Assembly (NCBI RefSeq): GCF_022179405.1
Contig: NZ_BPQT01000012.1
Location: 62,001 to 126,000 of the forward strand
Direction: 5' to 3'
DNA from: Methylobacterium marchantiae
Lineage (GTDB): Bacteria > Pseudomonadota > Alphaproteobacteria > Rhizobiales > Beijerinckiaceae
DNA: 64,000 bases
Shown: piece after piece, positions 43,199-51,887 of the stretch
Layout of the letters: each line of letters begins with the position of its first letter
How positions within the stretch are numbered: position 1 is the stretch's first letter
Translations under genes and position numbers: made by a program
The notes under the pieces: model-generated
Told to the model about the DNA's origin: nothing
The model's database searches: none
Seen by the model: only the letters and a program-made list of their open reading frames with translations

Positions 43199-44306
43199 GA
43201 CCGCTCACTCCCTCGGCCGGGCCGTCGTCTGCGTCCCCGCCCGCAACGAGGCGGAGGTCCTTCCCCGCCTCGTCCGCTCCCTCGACCGCCAGATCGGGTC
43301 CGGCGATGGCGCCCTGCTGCGCCTCGTCATCCTCGCCAACAACTGCACCGACGAGATGGTCTCGCTGATCCGCGAGATGGAGCGCAACGGCGAGACCCGC
43401 CATCTCGATCTTCGCGTGATCGAGGCGACGGTGCCCCGCGAGGTCGCCCATGTGGGCACGGCCCGCCGCATGGCGCTCGATGTCGGCGCCGACTGGCTCG
43501 ATGCGGAAGGCATCCGCGACGGCGTACTCCTCAGCACCGACGCCGACGCCATCGCGGCGCCCGGCTGGGCGCAGGCCAACCTCGCCGCCCTGGAGAACGC
43601 GGAACTCGTCGGCGGCCGTCTCGTCATCGAGACGGAGGAGAGCGAGAGCCGGAGCCCCGAGATCCATGCGCTGCATCGCAGGATCGAGAGCTACTGGGTC
43701 GCGGTGCGGGCGCTGGAAGACGCCATCGACCCGCCGGCCCACGATCCGGCGCCCCGCCACGGCGACCACGTGGCGGCGAGCCTTGCCCTCCGTGCCGCGC
43801 TCTACCGCCATGTCGGCGGCTTGCCCGCCCTCGCCTGCGGAGAGGACAACGCCCTCGTCGCCAAGGTTCGCCTCGCCGGCGGCCGCGTGCGCCATTGCCC
43901 CCATGTCTCGATCTCGGTCTCCGATCGCGGCACCGGCCGGGTCACCGGCGGGATGGCCACCGAGATGGCCCGGCGTGCCCGCGTCGTCGCCGGCACCGAG
44001 GCCTATCTCCTGCCTCCCGCCCGTCACTGGCTGGCGGTCATCGAGCGCCAGCGCGCGTTCCGCCTCGCCTGGACCGCTCCGGGCGGCCCGGAAGCCGGTC
44101 TGCGCTCGCTCGGCGTCCCGGCGGAGGACATCGCCGCCATCGACCCGGCGACCTGTCCCAACGCCATCGCCTTCGCCGAGCGCCTCGGGGAGAGGGTGGG
44201 CGAGATCGGGCCCGAACCGGCGCATGTGCCCCTCGACGAGGCCATCGCGGGGCTCGATGCCCTGCTGGCCCAATTGATCGACAGGCGCACGGCGCGCGTC
44301 GCGTGA
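43191..44306 (+). CDS. Glycosyltransferase family 2-like protein
   Basis: A 371-residue GT-A protein. It starts AVVCVPARNEAEVLPRLVRSLDRQ, with NNCTDEM and the DxD-like STDADAIAAPGW (about 120). There is a central His-rich block (RHGDHVAASLALRAALYRHVGGLPALACGEDNALVAK) and an uncharacterised 100-residue C-terminal extension with no membrane span. It overlaps the upstream GT4 gene by 8 bases and the next gene by GTGA. The CGEDNALV element matches the ED motif near the catalytic base of GT2 enzymes. Confidence 0.86.
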   Translation: MRKTAHSLGRAVVCVPARNEAEVLPRLVRSLDRQIGSGDGALLRLVILANNCTDEMVSLIREMERNGETRHLDLRVIEATVPREVAHVGTARRMALDVGADWLDAEGIRDGVLLSTDADAIAAPGWAQANLAALENAELVGGRLVIETEESESRSPEIHALHRRIESYWVAVRALEDAIDPPAHDPAPRHGDHVAASLALRAALYRHVGGLPALACGEDNALVAKVRLAGGRVRHCPHVSISVSDRGTGRVTGGMATEMARRARVVAGTEAYLLPPARHWLAVIERQRAFRLAWTAPGGPEAGLRSLGVPAEDIAAIDPATCPNAIAFAERLGERVGEIGPEPAHVPLDEAIAGLDALLAQLIDRRTARVA

Positions 44307-45379
44307 ACGCCGCCGCGTCGAGCCGGCGCCCTGTCGGCTATTACGTCCATCACCAGGGCGCCGGTCACTGGCAGCGCGCGAACCTCATCGCCGCGAGGCT
44401 GGACCGGCCGGTGACCCTCATCGGCACGCTGTCGGACATCGATACCTCGGGCGCCAACGGGGCGATCCTAGACCTGCCCGACGACCGGCTCTCGGGCTTC
44501 GACGGTCGGGACGGCGAAGCCATCCGTCCGGATTGCTTTCATTACGTCCCCGTGGGGATCGACCGCATCCGCGCGCGGATGGGCCTGCTCGCCGCGTGGA
44601 TGGCCGAGAACGATCCGGCCCTGCTGATCGTCGACGTGTCGGTGGAGGTGACGCTCCTCGCGAGGCTGATGTCCGTGCCGACCCTCGTGGTGCGCCTGGC
44701 CGGCAACCGCACCGATACGCCGCATCTCGAAGCTTTCCGCTCGGCGGAACGTCTGCTCGCTTTCAACCCGCCCGCGATCGAAACGGCGGGGACGCCCGAC
44801 TGGGTGAGGGCGAAGACGCTCTATGCCGGTTTCCTGGCGGATGCCCCGGTGTCCGGCACGGCCGACGACGGCTCCATCGCGGTCATCTACGGGCGAGGCG
44901 GCGCGGGGGGCTCGGCCTCCGACCTCGCGGCCGCGGCCCGCGCCGTGCCCGAGAGGCACTGGCATGTGCTCGGCCCGGTGGAGGCACCGACCACCGAGAT
45001 CCCGTCGAACCTGCATCTCCATGGCTGGGTCGCCGATACCGGCCCGTTCCTCGACCGCGCCGCCCTCATCGTCGGCGGTGGCGGCGACGGCGTCGTCGCG
45101 GCGGTGGCGACGCGGGCGAAGCGGTTCGTCTGCCTGCCGGAACCCCGCGCCTTCGACGAGCAGGTGGCGAAGGCCGAAGCCCTGGCGGCACTCGGCGCGG
45201 CGATCGTCCGCCCCACATGGCCGGACGCATCGGAATGGCCGGCCCTCGTCCGCGCGGGGCTCGCCCTCGATCCGGCCGTGATCGGCGGGTTGGTCCAGGC
45301 CGACGCCATCGGACGCACGGCCGCGATCATCGAGGACGTCATTCAGGGAATCGAGCGGCGCCGCGCGCCACGGGTTTAG
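44303..45379 (+). CDS. MurG/GT28-like glycosyltransferase
   Basis: A 358-residue GT-B protein. The N-terminus GYYVHHQGAGHWQRANLIAARLDRPVTLIGTL has the G-x-GH-x-R pattern of the MurG/GT28 superfamily. A weak donor domain follows with LHLHGWVADTGPFLDRAALIVGGGGDGVVAAVATRAKRFVCLPEPRAFDEQ, where the GGGG-GV block and E/Q pair replace the usual GG-T-E. The start is GTG at 44303, overlapping the upstream stop, so the three genes are translationally chained. Donor and acceptor are unknown. Confidence 0.8.
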   Translation: MNAAASSRRPVGYYVHHQGAGHWQRANLIAARLDRPVTLIGTLSDIDTSGANGAILDLPDDRLSGFDGRDGEAIRPDCFHYVPVGIDRIRARMGLLAAWMAENDPALLIVDVSVEVTLLARLMSVPTLVVRLAGNRTDTPHLEAFRSAERLLAFNPPAIETAGTPDWVRAKTLYAGFLADAPVSGTADDGSIAVIYGRGGAGGSASDLAAAARAVPERHWHVLGPVEAPTTEIPSNLHLHGWVADTGPFLDRAALIVGGGGDGVVAAVATRAKRFVCLPEPRAFDEQVAKAEALAALGAAIVRPTWPDASEWPALVRAGLALDPAVIGGLVQADAIGRTAAIIEDVIQGIERRRAPRV

Positions 45380-45460
45380 TGCGTCGGGCCTGCCGATTCG
45401 GTGTTTCCAAATCGTCTCCTCATTCTGAGAGACGATTCGTGTTCTATTCCCAAGGCTTTA

Positions 45461-45503
45461 CCTCGTCCTAAGGTGCCGCGGCGAAGGGCACCTCAGGATG
45501 AGG
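45461..45503. repeat. Short REP family copy between convergent glycan genes
   Basis: CCTCGTCCTAAGG and CCTCAGGATGAGG flank a 17-base centre; the long inner arms present in other copies are missing. It lies between the convergent glycosyltransferase genes and could stall transcription from both sides. Confidence 0.8.
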
Positions 45504-45573
45504 TGGGTTGGCTGGGATACCCCTGGTTTCGACGTCCAGGAGCGAAGTCTCCACCGGTTCTGCGCGCAAACAC

Positions 45574-46422
45574 CTAGAAAGGCCGTTCCAGCGGCACCCG
45601 AGCCGCTTCCATCTCGTCCACCGTCGGCATGCGCAGGATCGTCGGGTCCTCGCGCCAACTAGGCGGGAGCAGGCCGAGGCGCGCGAAGGCATCGAGCCAG
45701 CCGTCCATCGGCCAGAGTCCGTGGCGGGCATGGAAGCGGCTCGCGTTGCGGACGATGTCCGAAAAGTGCTGGAGCGGCGGGTCGAAGGCGCCGTGATACT
45801 GGTGGTAGGCGTGGCCTCCGGCGCTGAACAGGATCGGGATGCCGGCGGCATCGGCCCGGAAGGCGAGGTCGGTGTCCTCGGCGCCATAGCCGTCGAACGC
45901 CTCGTCGAACCCGCCGATCCGGTCGAAGGTCGCGGCCCGGACGCCGAAGGCGAGGGACCAGAACAGGCCGGGATTGTCGGTGCGGGCCAGGCCCGATTTC
46001 GGGAAGCTCCGAACCGGATGGGTGTGACCCACCGCGCGTAACCCGGCCTCGGTCCAGCCGTCGTCGACGGCCCTGGCGGGGAGGTAGCTCACCTCGCAGC
46101 AGACCAGGCCGTCGGCCTGCGCCAAATCCGCATCGAGGCGGCTCACGAGATCCGCCGAGGGGATGCAATCCACGTCGAGGAAGATCAGGTGATCGCCGAA
46201 GGCGGCCCGGCGACCGGCATTGCGGGCGCGGGCCAGCGGCAGGCCTTCGCTGGCGAGGACGATGCGGCGGATGGGAAAACCGTGATCGGCCAGGGGAGCC
46301 GGCTCGGCTCCCATCTCGACGACGATGCACTCGGCCGGCGGCGTTCCACGGCCGAGACCTTCGAGGAGCCGTGCGAGATGCGCGTCGCGGCCCTTGTTCA
46401 GGGTGATGATCGTCGCGCTCAT
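45574..46422 (-). CDS. Glycosyltransferase family 2
   Basis: A 282-residue GT-A enzyme. It starts SATIITLNKGRDAHLARLLEGL, has the DxD region FLDVDCIPSADLVSRLDADL (about 81-100), and a catalytic block with FGVRAATFDRIGGFDEAFDGYGAEDTDLAFRADAAG (the ED pair at about 182). It overlaps the PIG-L gene stop as ATGA, so the two are made together. It runs toward the three-gene plus-strand set, from which a short palindrome separates it. Length and motifs resemble mycofactocin- or exopolysaccharide-type GT2 proteins; the acceptor is unknown. Confidence 0.88.
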   Translation of the reverse strand: MSATIITLNKGRDAHLARLLEGLGRGTPPAECIVVEMGAEPAPLADHGFPIRRIVLASEGLPLARARNAGRRAAFGDHLIFLDVDCIPSADLVSRLDADLAQADGLVCCEVSYLPARAVDDGWTEAGLRAVGHTHPVRSFPKSGLARTDNPGLFWSLAFGVRAATFDRIGGFDEAFDGYGAEDTDLAFRADAAGIPILFSAGGHAYHQYHGAFDPPLQHFSDIVRNASRFHARHGLWPMDGWLDAFARLGLLPPSWREDPTILRMPTVDEMEAARVPLERPF

Positions 46423-47165
46423 GCCGCGTCCGCCGGCATCGCAACGAAGATCTCGTAGGGGCCGAGGAAGCGCGCGATCATCTCCGGAGCGAGGCGAAAG
46501 CCGGTCGGGTCGTCGGAAATGAGGTCGGTGGTCTGCGAGCGATGGGCCGCGACGGCCCTGGCCTTCGCGGCCACATGGGCGCCGACATCGACCCGGTATC
46601 CGACAGGCGGCGGCCCGACTTCGGTTCCCTGGGGCAGGGTCCAGCCCCAGACCGGATAGGCGAAGGCCTTCGTCGCTCCGAGTTGCGGCTGGGCGAGCCG
46701 GACAATGGCGGCGGCGGCCTGATGGTCGCAATGGGGATCGTGCGCCCAGGTCACGCAGACCGCGCCGGCATCACTCTCCCTGACCGCTGCCAGCACGGCC
46801 TCCGCGGCCGCCTGCGCGACCGGGCCGGCGCTCGGCACGCCCGCGTCGGGCAGGCGCAGGAAGGTGACGTCGGCGGGCGCGAGGCCGAGCGCCGCCACCG
46901 CCTCCAGCGTTTCCTCCTCGCGCAGCGCCCGAAGCCGGAGCGGCGGATACAACGCCGAATGCGTATGCGAGCCGCAACCGTCGCTGACGATGACGAGCCG
47001 CACGGCGCGGCCGCGGGCACAGGCCTCGGCGATGAGGCCACCGCATCCGAGGCTCTCGTCATCCGGATGCGGGGCGACGACGACGAGGCCACGCCCCTCC
47101 GTCAGGGCGTCGAGATCCGCCACGGGCAGGGTTTCGGCGGCGGCGAGAAAGGCATCGGCATGCAT
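46419..47165 (-). CDS. PIG-L family N-acetylglucosamine deacetylase-like protein
   Basis: A 248-residue zinc-dependent deacetylase homologue. The metal motif PHPDDE lies at about 30-36 (VVAPHPDDESLGCGGLIAEA), the second ligand set is HDPHCDHQAAAAIVRLA, and TFLRLPDAGVPS is typical. Related enzymes remove N-acetyl from GlcNAc-linked small molecules (MshB, BshB, PIG-L). The start was set at 47165 (MHADAFL), because the frame continuing upstream reads through a palindrome. It is first in an operon with the GT2 gene. It probably deacetylates an amino sugar added by one of the four glycosyltransferases; this is inference. Confidence 0.88.
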   Translation of the reverse strand: MHADAFLAAAETLPVADLDALTEGRGLVVVAPHPDDESLGCGGLIAEACARGRAVRLVIVSDGCGSHTHSALYPPLRLRALREEETLEAVAALGLAPADVTFLRLPDAGVPSAGPVAQAAAEAVLAAVRESDAGAVCVTWAHDPHCDHQAAAAIVRLAQPQLGATKAFAYPVWGWTLPQGTEVGPPPVGYRVDVGAHVAAKARAVAAHRSQTTDLISDDPTGFRLAPEMIARFLGPYEIFVAMPADAA

Positions 47166-47225
47166 GGACGAGAAGATCCTGGTAAAAACGCGGTCGACAT
47201 AGCCCCATTCCTCCCGACCGGTCCC

Positions 47226-47336
47226 CCTCATCCTGAGGTGCCGCGCAGCGGCCTCGAAGGAGGCATCCAGAAATCTCGGTGCGAACTGGATGCCTCCTTC
47301 GAGGCCTTCGCTTCGATACGGCACCTCAGGATGAGG
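47226..47336. repeat. Extragenic palindrome, REP family copy
   Basis: Full unit with CCTCATCCTGAGG and CCTCAGGATGAGG ends and GGCCTCGAAGGAGG/CCTCCTTCGAGGCC inner arms. It lies between the PIG-L start and the LysR stop, thus upstream of the PIG-L gene. Confidence 0.9.
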
Positions 47337-47406
47337 GGAATGACTGGGAGGTCCTTGGTGGAGAGCGCAGAGTTTACAGACCGAACCGGAATGCCGCCTG
47401 AACGGA

Positions 47407-48309
47407 TCATGCCGCGCCGTAGCGCTCGTTCAGGCTGGCGGCGAGCCCGTCGGCGAATTTCGCGGTGGCGACGGGCAGCATCCGGCCGCGCAGCTGGCCG
47501 AGGATCAGGGTCATCGGAGGAAGATCGCGCTCGTCGATGGGGCGACTGACGAGGCGTCGGTCGTTGGGGATGCCGCTCGGCACCTGCAGGCTCACCACAT
47601 CCTCGCGCAGGGCGAGGTTGCGCAGGAACTCGAGCGAGCTCGATTCGACGGCGGGGCGGATGGGTGTCCCCCGGCGTGCCAGTGCGTCGTCGAGATGATG
47701 GCGGATCGCCAGCGACCGGTCGGGCAGAGCGAGGGGATGGGTGAGGCATTCCCGCAGCCGCACCGGCCCCTGCTCCTGCGCCAGCGGATGGGATTCCCGC
47801 ATCACGATGCAGAGCACCTGCCGGCAAGTGAACAGGGCGTGGAGGTCGGCCGAGGGCGGCGGCTGCAGGACGAGGGCGAGATCGGCCTCGAAGGATGCGA
47901 GCGCCGCCACGGCCTGGGCGTGGTCGCGCACCTGGACCGTGAACGAGACCTGAGGGAAGCGCGCGCGGTAGGCCCTCACCTCGTCGGGCACCACCTGGTT
48001 GACGAAGGCCTGGCTGCAGGCGAGCGCGACATGGCCGCGCCGGACGCCGGACAGGTCGGCGATCTGCGAGCGGACCCGCTCCATGTCGGAGACCTGATCG
48101 CGGATATGGCGCACCAGCAACTCTCCGGCCGCGTTGAGGCGCATGCCCTGCGCCAGTCGCTCGAAGATCGGCGTGCCGAGCTCGTATTCGAGATCCTGGA
48201 TCTGGCGGGTGAGCGCCGAGGGCGTGATGTTCAGGGCCTCCGCCGCCCGGCGGATCGAGCCGCGCCGGGCCACCTCGGAGACATAGGTGAGAGTCCGCAG
48301 ATGCTTCAT
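47407..48309 (-). CDS. LysR-family transcriptional regulator
   Basis: A 300-residue LTTR. The helix-turn-helix (about 2-60) reads KHLRTLTYVSEVARRGSIRRAAEALNITPSALTRQIQDLEYELG, and the effector domain starts near residue 90 (GHVALACSQAFVNQVVPDEVRAYRARFPQVSF). The ATG at 48309 was chosen; the upstream frame is non-coding. It is divergent from the ABC importer genes, with a perfect T-N11-A dyad in between, so it most likely regulates the importer and itself. Confidence 0.93.
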   Translation of the reverse strand: MKHLRTLTYVSEVARRGSIRRAAEALNITPSALTRQIQDLEYELGTPIFERLAQGMRLNAAGELLVRHIRDQVSDMERVRSQIADLSGVRRGHVALACSQAFVNQVVPDEVRAYRARFPQVSFTVQVRDHAQAVAALASFEADLALVLQPPPSADLHALFTCRQVLCIVMRESHPLAQEQGPVRLRECLTHPLALPDRSLAIRHHLDDALARRGTPIRPAVESSSLEFLRNLALREDVVSLQVPSGIPNDRRLVSRPIDERDLPPMTLILGQLRGRMLPVATAKFADGLAASLNERYGAA

Positions 48310-48335
48310 GCGCGACGGGTCCACGCGTGAGGAGT

Positions 48336-48352
48336 GTTGCGAAAATCGCAAC
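48336..48352. promoter_or_regulatory. LysR-type operator (T-N11-A dyad)
   Basis: GTTGCGA-AAA-TCGCAAC is a perfect 7-3-7 inverted repeat containing T-N11-A, the LTTR box. It lies 27 bases upstream of the LysR start and 84 bases before the ABC substrate-binding gene, the usual place for the recognition site of a divergent LysR operon. Confidence 0.8.
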
Positions 48353-48435
48353 GCCATAGTCGCCAAGCAGCACTCGTTTGCAACGGCCCGCCGCCGTAAC
48401 CTCGGCCCGTTCGCAGCAAAACGGAGCCGGCACAG

Positions 48436-49383
48436 ATGATTCGTCGTCGCACCTTTCTCGCCGGCCTCGGCGCCGGCGCCCTCGTCGGACCCTCGGCCCT
48501 GCGGGCCGAGACGCCCACGGTGATCCGGATGGGATCGCTGAAGCTGATCCATTCGATCGCGCCGTATTTCTACGCGCAGTTCGCGCCGCCCGGCGTCACC
48601 GTCGAGGTGATCCCGTTCGAGAGCCCGACCGAGTGCAAGAACGCGGTGGTGACGAAGTCGGTGGATTTCGGGACCTTCGGCATCGCCGCCGGCACTTTGG
48701 GGGCCGCTGCGGGCGAGCCCATCGTCGTCATTGCTTCCACCTGCAACCGGGGCATGGCCATCGTCGCCAAGACCGGGTCGGGCATCGAGAAGGTCGCCGA
48801 CCTCAAGGGCAAGCGCGTGGCGATCTGGCCAGGCTCGACCCAGGAGGTCTTCGCCCTGGAGCGCATGCGCATGGAGGGACTGAGCGTGAAAGACATCACG
48901 CCGGTGCGCATCTCCTTCAGCGAGATGCACATCGCCCTCGCGCGCGGCGATGTCGACGCCTATGTCGGCGCCGAACCCGCCCCAGGCGTCAGCCTCTCCA
49001 CCGGCATCGGCACCCTCGTGGAATATCCCTACGGGACCGAGATGGGCTCCCTGAACATGGTGTTCGGCGCCCATCGCGACACGCTGGCCGAGCGGCCGGA
49101 CGTGGTGAAGACCATGCTGGAGATTCATCGCAAGGGGTCGGATTTCGCGCAGCGCAACCGCGATGCCACCGTAGCGATGGCGGTGCAGAAGCTCGGCCAG
49201 AAGCGCGAAGCGATCGAATTGTCCGTGCCCAACGTCGAGTTCAAGTGGAAGCTCGGCGAGACGGAGGTGAAGCAGGCGAAAGCCTATTCCGAGCACATGC
49301 TGGCGGCCAAGCAGATCAAGCGCCTGCCCGACTTCTCGACCTTCATCGATACCCGCTTCGTCGACGCGATGAGGGATTCGTGA
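48436..49383 (+). CDS. ABC transporter substrate-binding protein (NMT1/SsuA-like)
   Basis: A 315-residue periplasmic binding protein. The N-terminus IRRRTFLAGLGAGALVGPSALRAE is a Tat-type signal (RRxTF), cleaved near residue 25. The mature protein has PYFYAQFAPPGVTVEVIPFESPTECKNAVVTKSVDFGTFGIA, VADLKGKRVAIWPGSTQEVFA and GDVDAYVGAEPAPGVS, typical of the NMT1/THI5/SsuA group that binds sulfonates, nitriles, pyrimidines or aromatic acids. Its own ligand cannot be read from sequence. It leads an operon with a permease and an ATPase. Confidence 0.9.
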   Translation: MIRRRTFLAGLGAGALVGPSALRAETPTVIRMGSLKLIHSIAPYFYAQFAPPGVTVEVIPFESPTECKNAVVTKSVDFGTFGIAAGTLGAAAGEPIVVIASTCNRGMAIVAKTGSGIEKVADLKGKRVAIWPGSTQEVFALERMRMEGLSVKDITPVRISFSEMHIALARGDVDAYVGAEPAPGVSLSTGIGTLVEYPYGTEMGSLNMVFGAHRDTLAERPDVVKTMLEIHRKGSDFAQRNRDATVAMAVQKLGQKREAIELSVPNVEFKWKLGETEVKQAKAYSEHMLAAKQIKRLPDFSTFIDTRFVDAMRDS

Positions 49384-50225
49384 GCGCCCGGGCCGTTTCC
49401 GCCCCGGCGGTGCCGGAGGACGCGCCGCGCCGCGCGCTGCCGAGCCTCGCCAGACTGCGCCAGCCCCTGCTCGCGCTGGCGCTGCCCCTCGCGATGGGTA
49501 TCGCCTGGCACCTGCTCACGGTCGGCAAGCCCTACAGCCTGATCCCGCCGCCCTCCGAGGTCTGGACGGCGATGGTCGACCTCGCCATGGGCGGGCCGGA
49601 CGGCGACGCGTTCAGCGGGACGCTGCTGACGCATCTCGTCGCCTCGCTCAGCCGCGTCTTCGGCGGCTTCGGTCTCGCGGCCCTGGCGGCCGTGCCGCTC
49701 GGACTGCTCATCGGGCGGGTGCCGCTGGCGCGTCAGGTTCTCGACCCGACCCTGCAGATCCTCCGCCCGGTGCCGGTCACCGCCTGGCTGCCGCTGGCGA
49801 TGATCCTGTTCGGACTCGGCCCGCGCTCGGCCTACTTTCTGGTCTTCCTCGGCGCGTTCTACCCGATCCTCGTCAACACCATCTTCGGGGTCCGCTCGGT
49901 GGAGCCGCGCCTGTTCGAGGCCGCTGCGATGCTCGGCTGTCGCGGCTCGGCGCAGTTCGCCCGCGTGGTGCTGCCCGCGGCCCTGCCGTCGATCTTCACG
50001 GGCCTGCGCCTGGGGCTCGGCTTCGCCTGGGTGGTGATCGTGGTCGGCGAGATGACCGGCGTCCCCACCGGCCTCGGCGCGATCATCATGGAGGCGCGCC
50101 AGCTCTCGCGCACGGAGATCGTGATCTGCGGGATGATCGTCATCGGCGTCGCCGGCTTCCTCTGCGACCGTGCCGTGATGCTCATCGGCCAGCGCCTTCT
50201 CGCCTGGAGTCCGTCCCATGGCTGA
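49380..50225 (+). CDS. ABC transporter permease (SsuC/TauC type)
   Basis: A 281-residue inner-membrane permease with about six helices. The cytoplasmic EAA loop is EAAAMLGCRGSAQFARVVLPAALPSIFTGLRLGLG (about 180-215). The start is GTG at 49380, overlapping the binding-protein stop (GTGA). The family imports sulfonates, taurine, nitrate or thiamine precursors. It overlaps the ATPase gene by 8 bases. Confidence 0.92.
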   Translation: MSARAVSAPAVPEDAPRRALPSLARLRQPLLALALPLAMGIAWHLLTVGKPYSLIPPPSEVWTAMVDLAMGGPDGDAFSGTLLTHLVASLSRVFGGFGLAALAAVPLGLLIGRVPLARQVLDPTLQILRPVPVTAWLPLAMILFGLGPRSAYFLVFLGAFYPILVNTIFGVRSVEPRLFEAAAMLGCRGSAQFARVVLPAALPSIFTGLRLGLGFAWVVIVVGEMTGVPTGLGAIIMEARQLSRTEIVICGMIVIGVAGFLCDRAVMLIGQRLLAWSPSHG

Positions 50226-50997
50226 TGCCACCGTGCCGATCCTCGACATTCGCGGCGTGTCGAAATCCTTCGCCGTCCAGGGCCGCAGCGTCCAGGCCCT
50301 CAGCGGCGCCAACCTCACCGTGGCCAAGGGCGAGTTCATCTGCCTGCTCGGCGCCTCGGGCTGCGGCAAGTCCACCTTGCTGCGCATCGTCGCCGGGTTC
50401 GAATCCGCCACGGGCGGCGAGGCGCTGATGTGGGGCAAGCCCATCGACGGCCCCGGCCCGAGCCGGGGCATGGTGTTCCAGGATTACGGGCTGTTCCCCT
50501 GGCTCACCGTGCGCGACAATATCGGCTTCGGCCCGAAGTCGCGCGGACGGCCGACGGCCGAGATCCGCGATACGGTGGAGCGCTACATCGCCCTCGTCGG
50601 GCTCCAGCGTTTCGCCGATGCCTATCCGCACCAGCTCTCCGGCGGCATGAAGCAACGGGTCGCCATCGCGCGGGTGCTGGCGAACGATGCCGAAGTGGTC
50701 CTCATGGACGAGCCGTTCGGGGCGCTGGACGCGATGACCCGCGAGCGTCTGCAGGACGAGCTGCTCGACCTGTGGAGCCGGACCGGCTTGACGGTGCTGT
50801 TCGTGACCCACGCCATCGAGGAAGCGATCTTCCTCGCCGACCGGGTCGTGGTCATGTCGCCGAGCCCCGGCCGGATCGACGCGATCCACGGCATCGACCT
50901 CGCCCGGCGCAGGGACGTGTCGAGCCCGGCCTTCAACGACGTGCGGCGCATGCTCTCCGCCCAGCTCCACAGCCATCACGCCCCCGTGGCGGCATGA
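50218..50997 (+). CDS. ABC transporter ATP-binding protein (SsuB/TauB type)
   Basis: A 259-residue ATPase with all motifs: Walker A GASGCGKST (about 45-53), Q-loop VFQDYGLFPW, signature LSGGMKQR, Walker B VVLMDEPFGALD and switch His in VTHAIEEA. It energises the permease encoded just upstream. It is followed with an ATGA junction by the hydrolase gene, linking that enzyme to the imported compound. Confidence 0.95.
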   Translation: MADATVPILDIRGVSKSFAVQGRSVQALSGANLTVAKGEFICLLGASGCGKSTLLRIVAGFESATGGEALMWGKPIDGPGPSRGMVFQDYGLFPWLTVRDNIGFGPKSRGRPTAEIRDTVERYIALVGLQRFADAYPHQLSGGMKQRVAIARVLANDAEVVLMDEPFGALDAMTRERLQDELLDLWSRTGLTVLFVTHAIEEAIFLADRVVVMSPSPGRIDAIHGIDLARRRDVSSPAFNDVRRMLSAQLHSHHAPVAA

Positions 50998-51845
50998 CGG
51001 CGACGGTGTCGCCCCCCGCCGACTGGCGGCGGATGGATCGCGAGACTCTGAGCCGGGCCTACGACAACAGCGGTGCCGTCGCCGACAGTGCGGAACGGCT
51101 GGCGGGCTGGCGGGACAGGAGCGCTCGTCTTCGCGCCCGCCACCCGCGTGAGCTCGACCTCGCCTATGGACCGGCCGAGCGGAACCGCGTCGACCTGTTC
51201 CGTTGCGGCGCGGTCGATGCGCCGCTCTTCGTCTTCATCCATGGCGGCTACTGGATGCGCAATTCCCGCCAGGACTTCGCCTGCATGGCGGAGGGACCCC
51301 TGGCCCACGGGATCGACGTGGCGCTGATGGGCTACACCCTGGCGCCCGAGGCCGGCCTTACCGAGATCGCCGCCGAGATACGGGCCGGCCTTCGCTTCCT
51401 GCGTGGACGGGAGGAGGGGAGGGCGCACCGGCGCCTCGTCGTCTCGGGCTGGTCGGCGGGCGGACATCTCGCGGCCCTGGCCATGGGATGGCCGGACGTG
51501 GATGCCGGCCTCGCCATCAGCGGCGTGTTCGACCTCGAGCCGATCCGCGGCACCAGTCTCGACGACCGGCTGCACCTGACGGAAGAGGAGGTCGATGCCC
51601 TCTCGCCGATCCGGCACGTGCCCCGGCTCGACACGTCGCTCGCCATCGTCTGCGGCGCGAACGAGCTGCCCGAACTGCGCCGGCAATCCTCGGATTACGC
51701 GGATGCCTGGCGCCGGCACGGCAACGCGTCGATCTTCACCGAACTGCGCGACCACGACCATTTCTCGATTCTCGACGAGTTGATCCGCCCGGATGGCACC
51801 CTGACCGCGCTTGCGTTGCAGTTGGCGCGGGCAGGGGCGAGATAG
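50994..51845 (+). CDS. Alpha/beta hydrolase (kynurenine formamidase/esterase-like)
   Basis: A 283-residue hydrolase of the HSL/formamidase-like group. The oxyanion motif HGGYW is at about 81-85 and the nucleophile elbow GWSAGG at about 154-159. The acid probably lies in CGANELPEL and the base in LRDHDHFSILDEL. The N-terminal ETLSRAYDNSGAV and YGPAERNRVDLFR fit the family. It is co-translated with the ABC ATPase, so it may hydrolyse an ester or amide of the imported compound. The specific activity is not provable. Confidence 0.87.
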   Translation: MTATVSPPADWRRMDRETLSRAYDNSGAVADSAERLAGWRDRSARLRARHPRELDLAYGPAERNRVDLFRCGAVDAPLFVFIHGGYWMRNSRQDFACMAEGPLAHGIDVALMGYTLAPEAGLTEIAAEIRAGLRFLRGREEGRAHRRLVVSGWSAGGHLAALAMGWPDVDAGLAISGVFDLEPIRGTSLDDRLHLTEEEVDALSPIRHVPRLDTSLAIVCGANELPELRRQSSDYADAWRRHGNASIFTELRDHDHFSILDELIRPDGTLTALALQLARAGAR

Positions 51846-51887
51846 AAGGCGGAGGCCTTCGGATCTACGCTGATGTAGCAAGTCGGA

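Noticed and set aside
47166-47324. N-terminal extension of the PIG-L protein
   Set aside because: The extra codons read through the palindromic repeat and would place an odd leader before the PHPDDE domain.
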